From positions 1 through 47,695 of the forward strand of contig JABABT010000006.1 in assembly GCA_014238095.1 (NCBI GenBank): 47,695 nucleotides of DNA, read 5' to 3'. Under the pieces are notes generated by a model. The model had not been told where the DNA came from. It saw nothing but the letters and a program-made list of their open reading frames with translations, and did no database searches. This DNA is from Candidatus Aenigmatarchaeota archaeon (lineage in GTDB: Archaea; Aenigmatarchaeota; Aenigmatarchaeia; CG10238-14; SCSR01). The translations under genes were made by a program, and so were the position numbers. Positions 9,525 through 20,800 of this stretch are shown here, in pieces. Every line of letters begins with the position of its first letter. Positions within the stretch are counted from its first letter, which is position 1.

Positions 9525-9639
9525 GGGTCCATAGCTCAGCATGGTAGAGCACCTGGCTTTTAGCTTCTAGCGAAAAAGCGCTGATTCCAAGATGATGGAA
9601 GAAACCAGAGAGTCGTGGGTTCGAATCCCACTGGACTCA
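9525..9639 (+). tRNA. tRNA-Lys (UUU) with an intron of about 41 nt after position 37
   Basis: Acceptor GGGTCCA/TGGACTC plus discriminator A; D-arm GCTC..GAGC; anticodon stem/loop CCTGG-CTTTTA...A-CCAGA; T-arm GTGGGTTCGAATCCCAC. Extra sequence at about 9563-9603 interpreted as intron; exact splice sites not verified. Confidence 0.88.
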
Positions 9640-9672
9640 TTAAAAGTTTATATTCAACAAAAACAAAATAAG

Positions 9673-9903
9673 ATGATGAATAATAAAATAATTGAAAAAT
9701 ACAAAAAAAATGACTATATTATAAATATGAAATTAGAGGATGAATTAATAAAAAAGAATATTAGTTATGATATACAAACAAATAATGATATTGTCAATAT
9801 AGAATTTTCCAATAGTCAATTTAATAATATTATTGATATTGTTGGTAAAGATAATAAAGATTTATTAATTTTTTCTAAAGATTATAATGAATATAATAAA
9901 TAA
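9673..9903 (+). CDS. Small hypothetical protein
   Basis: Open frame MMNNKIIEKYKKNDYIINMKLEDELIKK...; ORF-track start at 9592 lies inside the tRNA gene, so start moved to 9673/9676. Confidence 0.45.
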   Translation: MMNNKIIEKYKKNDYIINMKLEDELIKKNISYDIQTNNDIVNIEFSNSQFNNIIDIVGKDNKDLLIFSKDYNEYNK

Positions 9904-9907
9904 AAAT

Positions 9908-11101
9908 TTAATTATATTCTAAAATTTTCTTTTCTTTATCATTGAAAGAAAAATATTTTACAATATTATTTTTTGTTTCTTCATTTTGAGCAATAATTTT
10001 TAAATAAGGAAGAAATTCCCATTTTATTTTTCTTATAGAACAATGTAGTTCTTCTTTCATTTTATTCATAGCTTCTTTTTCAATAAATCTTTTAGATTTA
10101 CTTCTACCTAGAATCATTATATTTTCTGGATATTGGTATTTAGTAAATTTTTTATAAACATTTTCTTTTGAAACTGCAACTCCACCAGTCATAAGATCAA
10201 TGAAATAGGATAATAATTTCCAATTTTGTCTTCTCCAAATTCTACGTTTAAATATATCTGCCCTACTTAACATTTCAAAAGCTTTAGCAATTTCTTCTGA
10301 TTTTTCATATTCTTTAGATATATTATTTTCAATCCACCAAAATATTTCATCTGGAGTTTTATTTACATTACCAATAGAATCTCTTGCCATTCTAATAGAT
10401 TCTGTTTTGAAAATTTCTCTTAATACTTCAAAAATACTTATTTCTCTTTCACGTAAGCCTAAATGTGGAATATGTTTAGAATCTATATTTTTTGCTTTAT
10501 ATAATATTTCTAAATCATTAATTGCAGACCTAAGATCTCCTTTTGATTTTTTTGCAATTTCTCTTATATATTCTTTGTCTATAAAAGCTTTTTCAGCATC
10601 AGTTATAAATTGTAATCTTTTAATAATATCCCAAACATTAAGTTTTTTAAAACCAATCATTTCAACTTTATTTCTTATTGAAACAAGTTTTTTATTATAA
10701 GGATCATTTGCAATTAAAACTATTGGATATTTAGCAGTTTCAATTATATTTATCATTTCTTTAACACCACCTTTATCTTCATAACCAGAAAGACCATCTA
10801 TTTCATCAAACAAGAAAATTTTCCCTTTCTTTTTTAATGAAATTAAAGATACAGAATCACTTATTTTATTTTTTAATTCTTTAGAACTTCTTAAATCAGA
10901 AGCATTAGTTTCTATAATTTCTATATTATTTTGGTTTGAAAATGCATATACTAAAGAAGTTTTACCAATTCCAGGAGGACCATGGAATAAAATTGCTTTA
11001 CCCGGTTTCCAGTTATTAATCCAATTAACAAATGTTTCTAAAGATGTTTTTTGTCCTAAATAATCTTCAAGTTTTTTAGGTCTATATTTTTCATTTAGCA
11101 T
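9908..11101 (-). CDS. rfcL: Replication factor C large subunit
   Basis: MLNEKYRPKKLEDYLGQ, GPPGIGKTSLVYAF (Walker A), FLFDEIDGL (Walker B). Confidence 0.92.
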   Translation of the reverse strand: MLNEKYRPKKLEDYLGQKTSLETFVNWINNWKPGKAILFHGPPGIGKTSLVYAFSNQNNIEIIETNASDLRSSKELKNKISDSVSLISLKKKGKIFLFDEIDGLSGYEDKGGVKEMINIIETAKYPIVLIANDPYNKKLVSIRNKVEMIGFKKLNVWDIIKRLQFITDAEKAFIDKEYIREIAKKSKGDLRSAINDLEILYKAKNIDSKHIPHLGLREREISIFEVLREIFKTESIRMARDSIGNVNKTPDEIFWWIENNISKEYEKSEEIAKAFEMLSRADIFKRRIWRRQNWKLLSYFIDLMTGGVAVSKENVYKKFTKYQYPENIMILGRSKSKRFIEKEAMNKMKEELHCSIRKIKWEFLPYLKIIAQNEETKNNIVKYFSFNDKEKKILEYN

Positions 11102-11105
11102 TTAA

Positions 11106-12062
11106 TTACTCCTTTGAAAAAAGTAAAAATTGTGCAAGTAAAGCTTCAAGTTGTAATAATTCATTTGATCCTTCATTTATTCTAAAATCAAATTCACCAC
11201 ATTTATCTATTAATTTAATTTTTAATTCTTCTGATATATCAAAATTATATATTTGTTTATGGATTTCTGAAATTATATCATTTCCAGAAAGTCCTTGTTT
11301 TAGAATAAGATATTGTAATATTTTTCTAGATTCATCAAAATTTTTTGATAAAGCAAATTTAATCATATCACGAATATCATTTGGTCTTGCTTTACTTGAA
11401 GAATCATAAATAATATTTTCATCTATATTTAAATTTAAAATTGCAGAAGATTGTAATAAATTAGATACTTTTCTTAAATCTCCATTAGTTAACTCGATTA
11501 TTAAATCAATAGCTCCATTAGTCAATTTTAATTTTTCTTTATCACTAATTCTTTTTATATAAGATTTTATATCTTCATCAAAAAGTGATCTAAATCTAAA
11601 TACAGCACATCTACTTTGTATAGGTTCAATTATTTTTGAAGACCAATTACATATTATAATAAATCTTGAAGTTTTTGAATGATTTTCCATCATTCTTCTT
11701 AAAGCTTGTTGAGCATCTTGAGTTAATGCATCAGCTTCATCAAGAATAATTGTTCTAAATGAAAATCCAATAGGCGCACCTGATCTAGCGAATTCTTTTA
11801 CTCTATTTCTAATTACATCAATTCCTCTTTCATCAGAAGCATTTAATTCTAATACATTAGTTTTCCAATTTTTTCCATATAATTCTTTAGCTATTGCTAA
11901 AGCTGTTGTTGTTTTACCTGTTCCAGCTGGACCTGTAAACATCATATGAGGAAAATTTTTATCTTTAATAAAAGCAGAAACTCTTTCAATTACATGTCTT
12001 TGATTTATTACTTCAGATAATTTTTGAGGTCTATATTTTTCCGCCCAAATCTCTAGATTCAT
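11106..12062 (-). CDS. rfcS: Replication factor C small subunit
   Basis: WAEKYRPQKLSEV, GPAGTGKTTTALAIAKELYG, ILDEADALTQDAQQALRRMME, CNWSSKIIEPIQSRCAVFRF. Confidence 0.95.
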   Translation of the reverse strand: MNLEIWAEKYRPQKLSEVINQRHVIERVSAFIKDKNFPHMMFTGPAGTGKTTTALAIAKELYGKNWKTNVLELNASDERGIDVIRNRVKEFARSGAPIGFSFRTIILDEADALTQDAQQALRRMMENHSKTSRFIIICNWSSKIIEPIQSRCAVFRFRSLFDEDIKSYIKRISDKEKLKLTNGAIDLIIELTNGDLRKVSNLLQSSAILNLNIDENIIYDSSSKARPNDIRDMIKFALSKNFDESRKILQYLILKQGLSGNDIISEIHKQIYNFDISEELKIKLIDKCGEFDFRINEGSNELLQLEALLAQFLLFSKE

Positions 12063-12133
12063 AAAATGAAATGGAAGTTTAATTATTAAATGTTATTCTT
12101 ATTTAATAATATTTATAAAATAACATTATGAAT

Positions 12134-12964
12134 TTAATATTCTAAAAATTCTTTTGCTTTATTTATTAAAATATTTAATTCTTTTTCACTAATTCTAGAT
12201 TCTTTTAATATTTTTTTTTGATTTGATTCTATTAATTCTTTAAGAGTATATATACCATAATTAGTTAATAAATCATAATTTTCTTTTTTTAAATCTTTTA
12301 AAATAGTTATTGGATATAATGAATTATTTTTTATTAAAACTTCAATACCATTATGTTTAGGATGTCCCCAACATAAAACACCTATATTTTTACAAGAAGA
12401 ATAATTTAAAGCATGTTTAGAAATTTTTGTATTACATACAATCATTCCTTTATTGAAATTATATTTATTTTTCCCATTTTTATATCCTTCAATTAAATCT
12501 TCAAAAGTAGAATTAATACTTAATAGAACATTAAGTCCAGTAAATGTATGGAATTTATTATGATGTTTAATTTCAACATAAATAACTTCATCTTCTTTTA
12601 ATGCAATAATATCTATTTCATGATTTACACAATTTCCTTTAATTATTTTATTATTTATTGTTTTGTAACCTAAACTTCTGAACAATATAGAAATATATTG
12701 TTCAAAATCTGGATAAGAATTTATTTTACCTAAAGATTCACGTAAATTTATAATATTTTTAAAATATGGTTTATGTTTTTTACCATAATTTAAAATCATT
12801 TGTATTATTTTTTCTGTTGGTATACCATCATATATATTTTTTTCTATTTCAAAAATTATATTTTCTGATTCTTTTCTTGAAAGATTCATTTTTTGACATA
12901 TTTTAAATATTTTTCTATAATTATAAGGTATTAATTTACCATCTGATTTTTTTACATTAATCAT
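12134..12964 (-). CDS. ATP-cone domain + Mrr/RecB-like PD-(D/E)xK nuclease + HhH-like C-terminus
   Basis: N-terminal ATP-cone pattern (VKKSDGKLIPYNYRKIFKIC...), nuclease core HEIDIIALKEDEVIYVEIKHH, C-terminal helices LLTNYGIYTLKELI. Confidence 0.7.
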   Translation of the reverse strand: MINVKKSDGKLIPYNYRKIFKICQKMNLSRKESENIIFEIEKNIYDGIPTEKIIQMILNYGKKHKPYFKNIINLRESLGKINSYPDFEQYISILFRSLGYKTINNKIIKGNCVNHEIDIIALKEDEVIYVEIKHHNKFHTFTGLNVLLSINSTFEDLIEGYKNGKNKYNFNKGMIVCNTKISKHALNYSSCKNIGVLCWGHPKHNGIEVLIKNNSLYPITILKDLKKENYDLLTNYGIYTLKELIESNQKKILKESRISEKELNILINKAKEFLEY

Positions 12965-13448
12965 TTTTACTATTCTCCAATATTCTTTTTACATCTTCAA
13001 CCTTTTTCCCAAAATATTTTTCAAAATCATTTGTTGTTGATATTATTTTAGTTCTTCCTTCTTTTTCAGAACTTATCAAACCTTTTTTTATTAATTTTTC
13101 AATATAACCATATGCTTTATTTCCTTGGTATTTTACTATTATAGATTGTTTTACAGGCTGATTTGATGCAATTATAGCAAGTGTTCTTAATGACCCTTCA
13201 GATATATCAGAATATGGTGCTAATTTAGATACTTTTTCACTATATTCTGGTTTTAATCTAAATTCATAACCATCTGGTGTTTTAATTAAATCAATACCAT
13301 GAATATTTTTTTCCATATCTTTTTGTAAATCTAATACAATTATTGATACTTGTTTTTCTGTTAACCCAGTTATTTTGGAAAGTTTTTTATTTGTTAGTGC
13401 TTTATCTGATATAAATATTGCAGCTTCAATTAATGCTTTATTTTCCAT
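12957..13448 (-). CDS. scpB: Segregation and condensation protein B
   Basis: KALIEAAIFISDKALTNKKLSKITGL...EFRLKPEYSEKV...SEGSLRTLAIIASNQPVKQSIIVKYQG. Confidence 0.88.
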   Translation of the reverse strand: MENKALIEAAIFISDKALTNKKLSKITGLTEKQVSIIVLDLQKDMEKNIHGIDLIKTPDGYEFRLKPEYSEKVSKLAPYSDISEGSLRTLAIIASNQPVKQSIIVKYQGNKAYGYIEKLIKKGLISSEKEGRTKIISTTNDFEKYFGKKVEDVKRILENSKND

Positions 13449-13529
13449 TAAATAACTTAGTTTATATAATAAAAATAATTTTTGTTAATAATTTTTAAAA
13501 ATATTTTTGAAAATAATTTAATATTTTAG

Positions 13530-14243
13530 TTATTTTTTCTTTATAAAAATATCTTTAAAAAAATCTTCTTGTTTTGTTGTTATTTTATTTTCTTGTTCTA
13601 AATGAAGAACTGGTAATAAATATTCAATAATTTCTGACCTATTCCATTTATTTACTACATTTCTAAATGTTATTTTATTATCTGGACTTATTGATATTAA
13701 TTTATTAATATTATTCATTATTCTTTGTATTTTATGTTCTATAGATTCTTCATTTGTTTTTATATTTTTAGTAATTTCTTTTCTCCAAAGTCTTTTTTTA
13801 ATTTCACGTTTTTCTTTAACCTTTGTAGCAGATTTTAAAGCAAAAATAAGTTCTTCTAAAGTAACTTGTCTTTTAGGTATTCTTTTAATTGGTTGTCCTA
13901 ATTGTGTAATATTTGAATCTATTCCAAGTTCTTCAAACGGTTTACTTTCTTTTAACATTTTTTCAGTAATACTTTCTTTTTCTTTAAAAAATGATAAATA
14001 ATCTGATTTTATTTTTAATAAAATAGCACAAACAAAAACTATTTTTGCTGGTATTCTAAAATCTAAATTTTTAGCAGATTTAACAAATTTTATGAAACTA
14101 TCAGTTAAATTTACTAAATCAACATTCCAAGGATCTATTCCTTCTAAAGATACTATATAATATATTAAATCTTCCCAACTTTCTTTTTCTAATATTTTTT
14201 TAAATATATTTTCTGATTCATTATTTTTCATTGAAATATTCAT
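13530..14243 (-). CDS. scpA: Segregation and condensation protein A
   Basis: DPWNVDLVNLTDSFIKFVKSAKNLDFRIPAKIVFVCAILLKIKSDYL; adjacent to scpB and smc. Confidence 0.88.
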   Translation of the reverse strand: MNISMKNNESENIFKKILEKESWEDLIYYIVSLEGIDPWNVDLVNLTDSFIKFVKSAKNLDFRIPAKIVFVCAILLKIKSDYLSFFKEKESITEKMLKESKPFEELGIDSNITQLGQPIKRIPKRQVTLEELIFALKSATKVKEKREIKKRLWRKEITKNIKTNEESIEHKIQRIMNNINKLISISPDNKITFRNVVNKWNRSEIIEYLLPVLHLEQENKITTKQEDFFKDIFIKKK

Positions 14244-14971
14244 ATTTTTCTTCCAACTGAAATTAACCAGTAATTATTTTTTTCAGAAAATGGATTAAGG
14301 TTTTTATCTCCATAAAAACCTATTGTTTTTATTCCAGATATTCTAAATAATAAATCTATTTCATTTGGAGTAAAAAATCTTAATTTAACTGGTTCTTTAT
14401 CTTTTGCAATTATTTTATATCCATTTTTAGTCTTTTTTTTATATACATTTTTTTGTTTTAATATTTTTTCAACTAAATCAAGTTCATTAAATCCTTCTAT
14501 CTGAAAAATTTCTCCATTTCTTTTATTTTTTTCTTTCCATTTACCTTGTATTTCTTCTTTAACTGTATCAGTCCAAACATTCATTGTTTGTAAAATAATC
14601 AAACCATTTTTATTCAAAACATTTTTCATAGATTCAATTGCTTTAATACAATCTTTATTTGTTAACATATAACAAAAAGCAGAATCTAAAGAAACAACAG
14701 CGTCAAATTTTCTATGTAATTTAATATTTTTCATATCCATACATTTAAAATAAAGTTGTGGTGCTTTCATTTTCGCTTTTTTAATCATATCTATACTAAT
14801 ATCTATACCAGAAATATCTAATCCTATTTCAGAAAGTTTTATAACATATCTTCCTGTTCCACAACCTACATCTAATATTGTTTTACATTTATTTTTTGAT
14901 AATAAATTTTGAATCATTTTATATGTTCCATCATCTTGATAATAATTTTCATCATACCATTTTTTTGCCAT
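14240..14971 (-). CDS. Class I SAM-dependent methyltransferase
   Basis: ILDVGCGTGRYVIKLSEIGLDISGIDIS; DAVVSLDSAFCYM. Confidence 0.85.
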   Translation of the reverse strand: MAKKWYDENYYQDDGTYKMIQNLLSKNKCKTILDVGCGTGRYVIKLSEIGLDISGIDISIDMIKKAKMKAPQLYFKCMDMKNIKLHRKFDAVVSLDSAFCYMLTNKDCIKAIESMKNVLNKNGLIILQTMNVWTDTVKEEIQGKWKEKNKRNGEIFQIEGFNELDLVEKILKQKNVYKKKTKNGYKIIAKDKEPVKLRFFTPNEIDLLFRISGIKTIGFYGDKNLNPFSEKNNYWLISVGRKI

Positions 14972-14999
14972 TTCTCATTCATAAAGTACATCTTTCATA

Positions 15000-17513
15000 T
15001 TAATTGTCTGGTAATTCTAATCCAAGTACTTTTGTTTCTCCATTTTCCATAGTTACACCATATATTCTATCTCCCATTTTAATTGTTTCATCATTATGTG
15101 TAATCATAATGAATTGAGATTTTTCTGATTCTATTTTTAACATTTTAGCAATTTCTTTAGAATTTTCCTTATCTAAAGCTGCATCTATTTCATCAAAAAC
15201 ATAAAACACAGACGGAGAATATCTTTGAATTGCTAATATAAATGCCATAGCAGTTAGTGTTTTTTCTCCACCAGACATAGAATCAATATTCAATAAAATT
15301 TTACCTCTAGGACTTGCTTTAATTAATAAACCAGATTCTATATCTTCTGAATTCTCTAAAATAATTTCTGATTTTCCTTTTGCCATTTTTGTAAAAATAT
15401 CATTAAATTCTTTTCCAACAATATTTAATGTTTTAGAAAATGTTTCTTTACGTTTTTCTTCAATTTCTTCAATCATTTCAATTACAGATTTTTTTTCTTC
15501 AATTATTTTTTCATATTTTTCTTTATAAGTATCAAATTCTGTTTTTATTTTCTCATAATCATCTATAGATTTCATATTAACTGGTCCAATTAAATTAATT
15601 TCTTTTTCTATTTTATTTATTTGATTTTGTAAAGATGATAATTTATCATTAATATATTCTATGTTTGGTCCATATTTATCAACTTCAGGTTTCAACATAC
15701 CAACTTCTGCTTCTAATCTAGCTTTTTGTACACTAATGTTATTATATTTTATTTCAGTTTGAATTTTTTTATTATGTAATAATCTTCTCTTACTTCTTAA
15801 TTTAATAATTTCTTCTTCAGATATATCATTTTTTGTTTCTAAATTAATAAATTCTTTTTCAGTTTCTGATATTTCGTATTTAGAAAATTTTTCTTCAATA
15901 TCTTTTAAATCTTCAGTTAATTTATTGTTTTCATTTTCTAAATTTATTTTAGAATTTTTATATTTTTCAATTTCTTTATTATTATAATCTTCTGATAATT
16001 TTACATTCATTTTATTTTTAAATCCACCAACCATTGCACCACTTCTTTCAATAAGAGTACCATCTAAAGTAACCATTCTTAATTTTCCTATTCCAATATT
16101 TTTAGCAGTATTTAAATTATTTATAATTACTGTACTTCCAAAAACAAATTTTATTGGTTTTAAATATTTTTCATCAAATTTAATTAAATCAGAAGCAATT
16201 CCATAAACATCTTTATTATTTAAAAAATTATCATATTTTAAGAAATTTGGTTTTATTTTATTTAAAGGTAAAAATGTAGCACGTCCTATTCTTTCCCTTT
16301 TTAAATAATCTATACAAATTTTTGCAACATTCTCATTTTCTACAATTATATCATAAATATGATGACCAGCTGCTATATCAATAGAAGTTTTATATTCATT
16401 TGGAATTTGAATCAAATCAGATATAATTCCATGTACACCATCAATATTCATTTTATTTATTATTTTAACTGCTTTTGGAATGTTTCCAATAAATTCTTCT
16501 TTTTTTGTTTCAATAATATTTAATCTTTCAATCAAATTTTCTAATCTTTCTATTTGAATTTTATTAGAATTTATTTTATCTTTAGTTATCATTATTTTTA
16601 CACGAAGTTCTGAAACTTCTTTTTCTATTTGAAATGTTTTTGAAATATTATGAACTTTATTTGCTATTTTTCTTATACTTTCTTCACGTTCATCAAGTTC
16701 TTTTTCAGTTTCTGATATTTCTTTAGTAACATTTTCATTTTCTTCATTAGCTAAAATAATTTTAGATTTAATTTCTAACATATCTTCTTCAAAATTATCT
16801 AATCTTTTTTTTGCATATGACCCTTTTAATATAGTTAATTTTTTATTAAATTCTCTATATTTTATTGCTGAATTTTTTTCAGATTCTAATTTTTTAAATA
16901 ATTCATATCTTTGAGTTATTATTATTTCTGCTTCTTTTATTTTCTGATCTACAAAATCTAAATCTTTTTTTGCCTGTTCTTTTTTATCATTATATTCTGA
17001 TATACCAGAAATTTCATCAAGAACATATCTTCTTTCTTTTGGATTCATTTCTATTATTGATGTAATATCCCCCTGCATTACTATATTATGTCCATTTGGT
17101 TTGATTTTTACTGATCCAAGTATTTGAAGTATTTTTTCTCGTGTTGTTGTTTTTCCATTTATTTTATAAGTTGATACTCCTTTTTTATTTATTTTTCTCA
17201 TTATTGAAATTTCATTTTCATCAAATGGAAATATTTTATTTTTATTATCTAAAAAAAGTGTAACAGAAGCATATTCATTTTTAATTTTATTATCATTATT
17301 ATGAAAAATTAATTCATGTAATCTATCTGCACGTAAAGATTTTGCTGATTTTTTACCAATAACAAATATTATTGCATCTATAATATTACTTTTACCACTT
17401 CCATTTGGTCCTGCAATTACATTAAATCCAGGAAGTAAAGGTATAGATATTTTTTTATTAAAACTTTTGAACCCCTGAAAGGTTATTTTAACTATTGATG
17501 TTTTTGATTCCAT
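15000..17513 (-). CDS. smc: Chromosome segregation ATPase SMC (short, 837 aa)
   Basis: Walker [15 protein letters not shown], hinge (GVHGIISDLI...MVTLDGTLIERSGAMVGG), signature SMSGGEKTLTAMAF, Walker B VFYVFDEIDAALD. Confidence 0.95.
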   Translation of the reverse strand: MESKTSIVKITFQGFKSFNKKISIPLLPGFNVIAGPNGSGKSNIIDAIIFVIGKKSAKSLRADRLHELIFHNNDNKIKNEYASVTLFLDNKNKIFPFDENEISIMRKINKKGVSTYKINGKTTTREKILQILGSVKIKPNGHNIVMQGDITSIIEMNPKERRYVLDEISGISEYNDKKEQAKKDLDFVDQKIKEAEIIITQRYELFKKLESEKNSAIKYREFNKKLTILKGSYAKKRLDNFEEDMLEIKSKIILANEENENVTKEISETEKELDEREESIRKIANKVHNISKTFQIEKEVSELRVKIMITKDKINSNKIQIERLENLIERLNIIETKKEEFIGNIPKAVKIINKMNIDGVHGIISDLIQIPNEYKTSIDIAAGHHIYDIIVENENVAKICIDYLKRERIGRATFLPLNKIKPNFLKYDNFLNNKDVYGIASDLIKFDEKYLKPIKFVFGSTVIINNLNTAKNIGIGKLRMVTLDGTLIERSGAMVGGFKNKMNVKLSEDYNNKEIEKYKNSKINLENENNKLTEDLKDIEEKFSKYEISETEKEFINLETKNDISEEEIIKLRSKRRLLHNKKIQTEIKYNNISVQKARLEAEVGMLKPEVDKYGPNIEYINDKLSSLQNQINKIEKEINLIGPVNMKSIDDYEKIKTEFDTYKEKYEKIIEEKKSVIEMIEEIEEKRKETFSKTLNIVGKEFNDIFTKMAKGKSEIILENSEDIESGLLIKASPRGKILLNIDSMSGGEKTLTAMAFILAIQRYSPSVFYVFDEIDAALDKENSKEIAKMLKIESEKSQFIMITHNDETIKMGDRIYGVTMENGETKVLGLELPDN

Positions 17514-17545
17514 ATAATAATTTTATTTTTCCTTTAAGAAATAGT

Positions 17546-17806
17546 TTATATTGTGAAATCTTTCATCATTTTTTTGGGTATTTTAAATACTTTTAAATGT
17601 AATCCAGCATCTATATATGCCCAACATATAAATGCAGCTTCTAATGATTGAAGAAATTTTTGTTTTTTTTGGAAAAAATTACAATCTTCATGATATGATT
17701 TTAAAACAATTACTAAACTTTTTGATTTTTCATCTAAAATTTCTAATTTTTTCATTATATTATTAATTCTTTGAACTTCTTTATCTGATATTTCTTTTAT
17801 ATTCAT
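17546..17806 (-). CDS. DUF357-like small protein
   Basis: SYHEDCNFFQKKQKFLQSLEAAFICWAYIDAGLHLKVFKIPK resembles the archaeal DUF357 pattern. Confidence 0.6.
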   Translation of the reverse strand: MNIKEISDKEVQRINNIMKKLEILDEKSKSLVIVLKSYHEDCNFFQKKQKFLQSLEAAFICWAYIDAGLHLKVFKIPKKMMKDFTI

Positions 17807-17829
17807 AAAAATAATTAGATTATAACTAT

Positions 17830-20800
17830 TTATTCATTTTTTAATATTGGATAATTTATTGTTGAAAATTCCCAAACATCAGAATCCCAGTTAGAATATA
17901 AATTAGTTATGGTTTGTTCAACTTGAAGTTCTGATGTTGTTTTTCCTATTCCACCAACTGATGTGGATTGACTTGATGTTTCAATATCCCAATAAGAATT
18001 ATATGTTTTTGTTCCAAAATCTCCAACTAATCCACCTACATAATTATTACCTGAAACTAAACCTGTTGAATATGAGTTTATTATTGTACCAGAAGCAGCA
18101 AATCCAACTAAACCTCCAACATCATTTGTTCCTGAAATTTGACCTGTTGAATATGAATTTTCTATTGTTCCTTTTCTATTACGACCAGATATTCCACCTA
18201 CTCCATCATTACCTGAAACTGATGCTGAATTTTTGCATTGTTTAATAAAACCCTCATTATATCCTCCTATTCCACCAACATATTCATCTCCTGATAATGT
18301 TCCTAAAACGGAACAATTTTCTATTGTTCCATCATTCCTTCCAACTATCATACCAACACTTCTTCCACCTGAAACATTACCTTCTATATTTAAATTAAAT
18401 ATTTCTGCTCCATCATTTAATATATTAAATAAACCTACATTATCTTCTACTGTGTCTATATTTAAATCTGTTATTGAATATCCATTTCCATTTAATGTTC
18501 CTGTGAATGTTCCTAATGGATTCCAATTAGAATAATATGATAAATTTATATTATTATTTAAAATAAAATAAGAATCTAAATAATTTCTTATTTTATTTAA
18601 CTCATTTGCTGTTTCTATTTGATATGGGTCTAATTTAGTACCATTACCACCAGAAAAATTTCTTCCAATAATTATTGGATAATTTATTGTTGAAAATCCC
18701 CAAATTTCAGAATCCCAATTAGAATATAAATTAGTTGTGGTTTGTTCAACTTGAAGTTCTGATGTTGTTTTTCCTATACCACCAGCTGATGTTGATCGAC
18801 CTGATGTTTCAATATTCCAATAAGAATTTATAATTTGTTCATTATTGTCATTATATCCAACTAATCCTCCAGTATTAGTATTTCCTGTAAGAACTGTAAT
18901 AACTGAAACTATAGAATATGAATTTTCTACTGTTCCACCATTATTACTTCCAACTAATCCACCATTTCCACCTCCACCTCCTGATAAATTCCCTTTTGCA
19001 TATGAGTTTTCTACAATTCCCCCATTAAGTCCAACTAATCCACCAATTAAGTTATGTTTCCCATCAGTATTTGTTATTGAATAAGAATTTTCTATATTCC
19101 CATTGTTATGTCCTACAAATCCACCAACAAAAAAATCTCCTAAAACTATTCCTAATGAATATGAATTTTCTACAAATTGTGAATTATATCCAATTAATCC
19201 TCCAACAGTACTAGTTCCTGATACTGTTCCTTTTAATAATGAATTTTTTATTTCTCCATTATTATTTCCAACTAATCCTCCAACTACTCTATTTCCCATT
19301 ATAGTTCCATTTACATATGAATTATCAATTATTCCTCTATTATTTCCAACTAATCCTCCAATATTATCATTTCCCATTATAGTTCCATTTACATATGAAT
19401 TATCAATTATTCCTTCATTTAAACCAACTAATCCGCCAGCATAATCATTACCATTAATATTTATATTTTCTACACCAACATCATATATATTCCCATAACT
19501 TAAACCAACTAATCCACCAACATAATTTAATGTTCCTAATATTTTCACATTTTCTAATTTAATATTTTTTATTTTAGAATTAGAAGATATAATCCCAAAT
19601 ATACCATAATAATTTGATGTAGATTTATTAATTATTAAATTTGTTATTCTATAACCATTTCCGTTTAATGTTCCTGAAAATGGATTTTCTAAATTTCCAA
19701 TAGGATCCCAGTTTGAATATGAAGATAAATCAATATCATTCATTAAAATATAATTAAAATTCAATTCTTTTCTTACATAATTTAATCCATCTGCATCTGA
19801 TATTTGATAAGGATTATTTATTGTTCCATCTCCACCTTCAAATTCATATATAATTTTCAATTTTGGATAATCTAAATCTGAAAATTCCCATCTAAATGAA
19901 TCCCAATTAGAATAAAGATTAGAGGAATTTTTTAATGATTTGAGTTCTATAGTTTTTTTTGCTGTTGGATCTAAAATTAATGATTGTGTTAATAATTGTG
20001 TATCCCAATAAGAGTCTGTTATATTTCCATTAAAATTAATACCAACTAATTTTGTAAAAATAAATCCTGTAAATATTACTGGTATTTGTGGATAATCTGT
20101 TGTGGAAAATGCCCATATTGAATCATCCCAATTTTGATATAAATTTGAAGATGTTTTTAATACTTGTAATTCTTCTATTGTCTTTCCTATACCATATATT
20201 GATGTTGATTGACCACTTGTTTCTGTGTTCCAATATGAATTTGTTACTGTTACTACTCCTGACCCATAAATATTTTTCCCTCCTATTAATCCACCTACAT
20301 TATTTTCATTAGTTCCTAAAACTTCTCCTATAGAGTAAGAATTTTTTATTGTTACTCCATTACTTATTTGTCCAACCAATCCACCTACATAACTCCTACC
20401 TGAAATTGAACTTATGGAATAGGAATTTGTTATAATTCCTTGACTCATATATCCTAATAATCCTCCTATACTATCATCACCATTTACTGAACCAATTGAT
20501 ACAGAATTTTCTATTTCATTAGATCCAAATGTATAACCAACTAATCCACCTACATTACTTAATCCTGATATTAATGATGAAGAATATGAATTTATTATTT
20601 TTCCATTTTCTCCATTTGATCCAACCAATCCACCTACAAGAGAATTACCTATAACATTAGTTGAACTCCAACAATTTTCTATCTCAGTATAAACACCATT
20701 ACCATTTAACCCAACCAATCCACCTATAACTAGAACTCCATCTATTGTTCCATTTGTAGAATAAGAATTTTGTATTTTACCTAAATTCCATCCTACAAGT

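Noticed and set aside
9592-9672. N-terminal part of ORF 9592-9903
   Set aside because: Lies within the tRNA-Lys 3' exon/intron; real start, if any, is at 9673 or 9676.
10407-10700. + strand ORF
   Set aside because: Antisense to rfcL.
17934-19444. Several + strand ORFs (17934-18245, 18233-18535, 18845-19084, 19103-19444) rich in Pro/Asn repeats
   Set aside because: They are antisense shadows of the repetitive GLUG coding sequence; no independent domain or start signal.
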